Below are positions 28,193 to 32,867 of a DNA stretch of 32,867 nt, one piece after another (position 1 is the first letter of the stretch; each line of letters starts with the position of its first letter). The stretch lies in assembly GCF_000315625.1 (NCBI RefSeq), contig NW_005434653.1, positions 654,143-687,009 on the forward strand, given 5' to 3'. The notes under the pieces were generated by a model. That model was not told the DNA's origin. It searched no databases and saw only the letters and a program-made list of their open reading frames with translations. This stretch comes from Guillardia theta CCMP2712. Its lineage: Eukaryota > Cryptophyceae > Pyrenomonadales > Geminigeraceae. The position numbers and the translations under genes were made by a program.

Positions 28193-31022
28193 ATGGAAAC
28201 AATGATGGCGATGGATGCGGCAACCCAGGTGAAGGAGGAGGAGGAGGAGGAGGAGGAGGAGGAGGAGGAGGAAGAGGACGAGGACGAGGACGAGGACGAG
28301 GTGGACAAGGAGGATCATGATCACGAGGAGTACAAGAAAAGCTCATCTTGATTGCAAGTGACCGATTGATTGGTTGACGGGAGGAAGGCAAGGGCGACGT
28401 GACTAACTTGCCTTGTTCTTGAGGTACTGCGAAGCTGCTACGAGACGTCAAGCTTGAAGGGCATCGGACCATCAGCCGAACTCTTGAGGTGGCGCAGGGC
28501 GTGAGAGCGAAGACTCTGAGGTGATCGCAGGACCATGCGGAGGAAGGAGAGGGAAGAGGCGGCTCTTGCAGAGAGGATCAGAAGGATACAGGGCGAGATA
28601 GACAAGGCGAGCCACTCGATGAAGAATTTAGAGAGGGCGAGCATGGAGGCAGACAGCAAGGAGGAGCCGACGGTGCATCGAAAGGTCTCCAACGCCTCAG
28701 GCTCCGTAAGAGCGCTCAAGATCGCTTCGGAGCAAGTGGAGGAGCTGGTCGCTCAGCGGTAGGTCGTGAGCTGAAGGAGCGAGGGGCTGATAGGCATCGC
28801 AGGGACGACATGGAGGCCTTGCGTGTGAAGATGCTCGACGAACTGAAGAAGATGAGGAGGGGACTAGAGGATATGAGTAGGAAGGCTGATCCCGAAGCCT
28901 CGTCCTCCAGGGTCTGGCCTGTCAGTGCTCCCGAGCTTCGATATCCTCCTCTCAAGAACTTCGCGGCTCCTTTCACCAGCAAAGCGCAAGAGAGAGCAGC
29001 GGAGGCAGCGCGAAGGAGAGCCCAGGAGGACGCAAGGGATATTTCCCTTCACCCTATGGCAAGACCTGGTGACCCTCCTACTCTCTTCCTCCTCTTCCTC
29101 CTCTACCTCTCTCCCTCTCGCCCTCCTCCTCTTCCTCCTCCTTCTCCTCTGATCCCTAGAAGTCTGCTCGCAGAACAACCAGCTGGTAGCATGCAGAGAT
29201 GTGTTTTTCTCCCCCTTGTACATGTTGGCTGCTGGAGGAGCAGGTGCAAAAGGTGTTAGAGCGGGGATAGCAAGAGGAGCTAGAGCTGGAACAGGAGGCG
29301 GAAGAAGAAGAGATGGTAAAACAGGGATAGGAGGAGGAGGAGGAGGAGGAGGAGGAGGAGGAGGAGGAGGAGACACAAGAGGAGGAGACACAAGAGGAGG
29401 AGACAGCGGAGAGGGGAGAACAGGTGAGCTTGTCGGAATTTCTTCTCAGCTCATGTCGGCACAAGAGCAGGAGATGCAGGAGGTTGCGAGCGAGATGGCG
29501 CGGGTGCTGCTGAGGACAGGATCGTACTTCCACAGCAGCATCGAGCGACAGCAACTTGCTGGGCTCAAGGCTCTGATTGAAGACGTAGACGAGCTTGTGA
29601 CTCCCCTCTTCTGCTCACTAAGACCGCAGGAGATCCGGAGGCTGGATGAGGATAGAAAAAGGTGTCACGTGCTGCAAGGGGAGGAGGAAGAAGAGGAGAA
29701 GAAGGTGAGCGAAAGGCTGGAGTCTCGTGAGTGAGGAGGACGGCAGATAGCCGGGCTCAAGGAGCAGAGAGACTCGCTGAAGGAGGTCGTGGTGACTGAG
29801 ACGGAGAAGCTGGGAGCGATGGATCGCCGGTTGACAAAGCAGAAGATCAGAGGAGAGGAAGTGAAGGAGGAGGACGAGAGAAGCTTGCGGGAGCTCGAGC
29901 TCAAGATCCAGAGGATGTCAGAAGAAGTCGCCGAGCTCACAGAGGAGCTGCAGACGCGGAGGAGGAAGCAGGAAGGACAGCAGGAGCGTGTCGGGGGTGG
30001 GGCCTGACGCTATGGGCAGGATGAGAGGAAGAAGAGGAGGGACGAGCTGGAGCTGAGCTGCAAGGAGGTGCAGGAGCAGGCGGAGGATCACTTGGTTGCT
30101 CTCCTCCTGTGCTGATCTCGTCTGATCCTCCTGTAGACGAAGCTCAAGATCTTGAGGAGACAAGAGAACGCTGAGATCCTTCAGGCTTGCCGGTCTCCCT
30201 CCCTGCCGCTCCCTGTCCCCCCCCTCTCCCTCTCCCTCTCCCTCTCCCTCTCCCTCTCCCTCTCCCTCTCCCTCTCCCTCTCCCTGACCTCCCCTCCCCT
30301 GTCCCTTTCTTATTTCTATTAGAGAATCCCCTTCCCTTCTCTCTTCACTCTTTCCTCATTCTTCTACAACCTTCTCCCCCCTGGCTCTGCTCTGCTCTAT
30401 CCCTCAATTCCTGCCTCTCAACTCCCGTCCACAAGCTCGTTCCTCATTCGACAGCAGGTCAGGAAACGTCTCCGTATTGAAGGAGCTCATACAGGAATGC
30501 AAGAGTGTCATGATCATCAACTCGTCCTGCTCCTCCTCCCCGCCCCGGCTCCTCCTCCACCACAACCACCACCACCACCTCATCACCATCATCTCCTCCT
30601 CCTCCTCCGCCTCCTCCTCCTCCTCCGCCTCCTCCGCCTCCTCCTCCTCCTCCTCCTCCTCCTCCTCCTCCTCCTCCTCCTCCTCCTCCTCCTTCGCCTC
30701 CTCCTGCCTTTCCCATCTTTTCCCGTCTTCTTTCTCCTCTAGCTCATCATCTGACAGCCTCTAGCAGGCCGGGGCCTCTCTTGACGTTGTCGCATTCGAA
30801 GGCTTCAATCCCCTCCACTGCGCAGCCCAGCATGGCAGGAGCGAGTGCGTTGCCATCGTGTGCGAGCTGGTTGAGAAAGAAGAGCTGCAGAAGCTCCTGC
30901 TGGGAAGAGATAAGCTGGGAAGAACTCCAGCTGAACTCTCCGTCGACCCCACATGTCGGAAAATCTTGAAGCAACAGATGAAGTTGATGGAAGAGGACGA
31001 GAAGAGGGGAAGAGGAGAGTGA
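28193..31022 (+). CDS. Coiled-coil protein with C-terminal ankyrin repeats, spliced
   Basis: I do not recognise the family. From ATG 28535 (or 28193, MAMDAATQVK followed by poly-Glu) the gene encodes long charged helices: RRKEREEAALAERIRRIQGE, MEALRVKMLDELKKMRRG, EVASEMARVLLRTGSYF, ALIEDVDELVTPLFCSL, QIAGLKEQRDSLKEVVV and RSLRELELKIQRMSEEVAEL, then TKLKILRRQENAEILQ. After two repeat-filled introns come SVLKELIQECKSVMI and a last exon (30768-31022) with ankyrin signatures: FNPLHCAAQHGRSECVAIV and LLLGRDKLGRTPAELS. The stop is at 31020-31022. Ankyrin repeats mediate protein binding. Internal Glu-rich exons at about 29270-29430 may be partly repeat-derived. Exons around 28400-28540 and 29050-29430 are uncertain. 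It lies divergently to another coiled-coil gene, but I see no sequence sign that they are duplicates. Confidence 0.68.
30221..30285. repeat. (CTCCCT)n array in an intron
   Basis: About ten CTCCCT units lie in the intron after the exon encoding ILRRQENAEILQ. A second array, (CTC/TCC)n with GCC interruptions, is at 30595-30692 in the next intron. Both are pyrimidine-rich on the coding strand. Confidence 0.9.
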
Positions 31023-31127
31023 AGGAGGGGGAGGGGGAGGGGGAGGAGCTTCCGAGAATATTTCTCATTCATTAGTCAACGATACAAATACACGAGCTGT
31101 TAGTGGAGAGGAGGAGAATCTATACTC

Positions 31128-32314
31128 TCACGAGGACCCGATGCTCGCGACCGAGTGAAACCTGCTGGACGAGTACTTCTTGTGCACGGCCTTGTGCTGA
31201 CCCGACGATGCGGCGGCATGGAGGGCCTTGAGATCCTCCGTTGCCTTCAGCAGGTCTGCCTCCACATACCTCGTGTGCTTCGCCAGCGTTGGGCTCCAGG
31301 CAGGTCTGTTGGTGAGCTGGAGGGAGAGGGAGGTGGCAGCCGCGCAGAGGAGGGAGGGCTTGTACTTGAGGAAGCTGTAGTCGACGAGCGAGAGCTCCAA
31401 CAGGTAGGAGATGAGGAGGAGGAGCCTGGAGTCGCCTTGGGCAGCCTTGCAGAACCTCTTGAGGAAGCTCCTCGGGGTGGGGACCGTGAGGCGGAAGTTG
31501 AGCTTCGCGAGGATCGTTTGCTCCATCTGGATGATCTGCTCGCGGGAGTAGGCGTTGTCGCAGATGTAGACGTAGTCGCGCACCTCGGGGGGGTAGATCT
31601 CCTCGTACTTGGCTGCGATCATGAGCGAGACCACTCCGACGAGTTGGAGCCGCTGGCGGTTGACCTTCTGCACGGCCAGGAAGCGATCGAGGATGTTGAC
31701 GGTGAGGAAGAGAGTCTCGTGCCTGAGCTTGAACTTGAGGTGAACCTCCACCAGCCAGTCGATCAGAATCGCGCGCATCTTCTCGTTGATGTCGTCCTGT
31801 TGCGTCATGTAGTTCACCGGTGGCGCGAGCTCCGTCTCCTTCATGCGCAGGTTGGAGTAGATCTCATCCACGTACTCGGTCACAGCCATCTCGTTGTATC
31901 TACCATGCTCGTCAGAAGGAGCTCGCTCGACCTCTTCTCCCTCTCTCACCTGTCCCCGGAATCGATATCGAGGGCTCCGACCGTGTCGGCAGCTGTGACA
32001 TTGTCGATTGGCATCTCCACTGCTGCTCCAGGAGCAGATGCAGTGCGCAGAGGAGCAGAAGACGTGGTGGAGGAGGGGAGGTTAGAAGCAAGTGTCGGCT
32101 TGCTCGCTTGAGTCTTCGACTGGATCACGTTGGTGTTGACGCTCAAGGTGGTTCCAAACCTCCTGGTCTGGGTTGTGTTCTTGCCCGTGGCAAGAGTCTT
32201 CTGATTCGCGCGCATGGCGACATCTTCGTTCTCAGAGTTGATCTGCATAGAAGTCAGCAGGGGCGCCTTGGCATGCGCATGCCTTTTCACCTGGATCGCG
32301 CTCCTTCCGATCAT
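31128..32314 (-). CDS. B-type mitotic cyclin, 3 exons, about 362 aa
   Basis: This is the regulatory subunit of the mitotic cyclin-dependent kinase. Exons are 32314-32291, 32242-31950 and 31899-31128 (1089 nt, phases agree; introns 48 and 50 nt). The N-terminal about 105 residues are Ser/Thr/Ala-rich. The core begins DIDSGDRYNEMAVTEYV, then NYMTQQDDINEKMRAILIDW and LVEVHLKFKLRHETLFLTV (cyclin box, with the MRAILIDWLVEVH signature). It continues AAKYEEIYPPEVRDYVYI, LAKLNFRLTVPTPRSFLKRF (typical of cyclin B) and the second fold up to ADLLKATEDL. Start 32314 (MIGRSAIQ) is chosen because its CAG|GTGAAA donor joins the next exon in frame. A downstream in-frame Met is the alternative. No RxxL destruction box is seen in the modelled N-terminus; RRFGTTLSVN is at the expected place. 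Confidence 0.94.
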
Positions 32315-32867
32315 CGTTATGAGGTTGGAGGAGTGAAGTGGGAGAACTGGTTGCAAGCAGAGAGGGGCTAGGAGTGCTCGGAGCCTTCACAGGAGTCTGA
32401 GCGGAGGGGGAGGAAGGGAGGAGGACGGGATTTTGTCCGTGGGAGCTGGTGCTGGTGCTGTGGGGCAGGGAGCAAGTGGCGGGGGAAGGCGTGGAAGAGG
32501 AGGGCAGCTCAACGGCAAAAAGGCGTGTAAGGGTAGGGAGGGTGGGGGTAGGGGTGCCTAAATGGAAGGGTCAATTTTAATGGAAATGAAGGGGTGGTGA
32601 CGGGTAACGTAGGGGTCTCTGAGGTATAGAAAAGTACCGGTCATTCATAATGGCCCAATGGGTTAGGGGTGGGTGGATGTTCTCACCCCGGGGAGGGGTT
32701 CTTTCAAGGGGTAATCTGTGGTGCTGAGGGGGTCCAGTCGGATCCTCACACTGATCACCGGTGTTATTCACTGGAAATCTACTCCAGATGTGGGGGTAGG
32801 GGGTGGTCCCCCGCTATCTAAGACATGCCGTTTCTAATTTGCAGGTCAGTCGACCCCCCACCCCTTT
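32315..32867. other. Upstream region of cyclin B with G-rich block
   Basis: 32315-32520 is unique to GA-rich sequence and could hold the leader of cyclin B. 32525-32867 is G-rich, with GGGTAGGG, GGGTGGG, AAAGTACCGGT and GGGGTAGGGGG words. It ends at the window edge. No gene is seen. Confidence 0.55.

Noticed and set aside
1-32867. tRNA genes, rRNA, CRISPR arrays, transposases and integrated viral genes
   Set aside because: I looked for them and found no convincing cloverleaf, spaced repeat array, or mobile-element or viral protein signature.

Overview
The window looks like nuclear DNA of a unicellular eukaryotic alga or protist. Most genes are split by very short introns (about 34-50 nt, mostly GT-AG, a few GC-AG). 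Genes lie on both strands with little space between some of them. The products are eukaryotic: a MAPKKK-type kinase, cyclin B, MAK16, a mitochondrial carrier and a PWWP protein. A cryptophyte such as Guillardia theta is my best guess from intron style, base composition and the abundant low-complexity DNA. That is inference, not a search result. The exon models below were made by hand from splice signals, reading phase and family motifs.

Layout, left to right: a minimal STE11/MEKK-like kinase (+, 180-1546); a Tudor-like plus PWWP chromatin-reader protein (-, 1554-2920), tail to tail with the kinase and only 7 bp away; a structured intergenic spacer with two abutting perfect hairpins; an intronless aldo-keto reductase (-); a 7-bp tandem array and a 22-bp minisatellite; a 17-exon M1 aminopeptidase (+, 4843-8749); a membrane-anchored sulfotransferase (-); a WW-WW-J-domain protein (+, ending 14556); an intronless aromatic amino acid hydroxylase (+); MAK16 (-, 13 exons); an intronless SLC25 carrier (+); a QWRF-motif (augmin AUG8/HAUS8-like) protein (-); an ADP/ATP-dependent NAD(P)HX dehydratase (+); a long coiled-coil protein (-); a coiled-coil plus ankyrin protein (+); and cyclin B (-).

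The genes do not form one pathway; they are ordinary housekeeping and regulatory genes. Two themes stand out. Several proteins become visible only after splicing very short introns: the Tudor-PWWP, WW-J and QWRF proteins. Low-complexity DNA is concentrated in introns and spacers, and five spacers next to promoters share a G-rich/C-rich vocabulary (GGGTGGGG, GGGTAGGG, AGTACCC) that no gene explains. I found no convincing RNA gene, transposase, CRISPR array or integrated virus.
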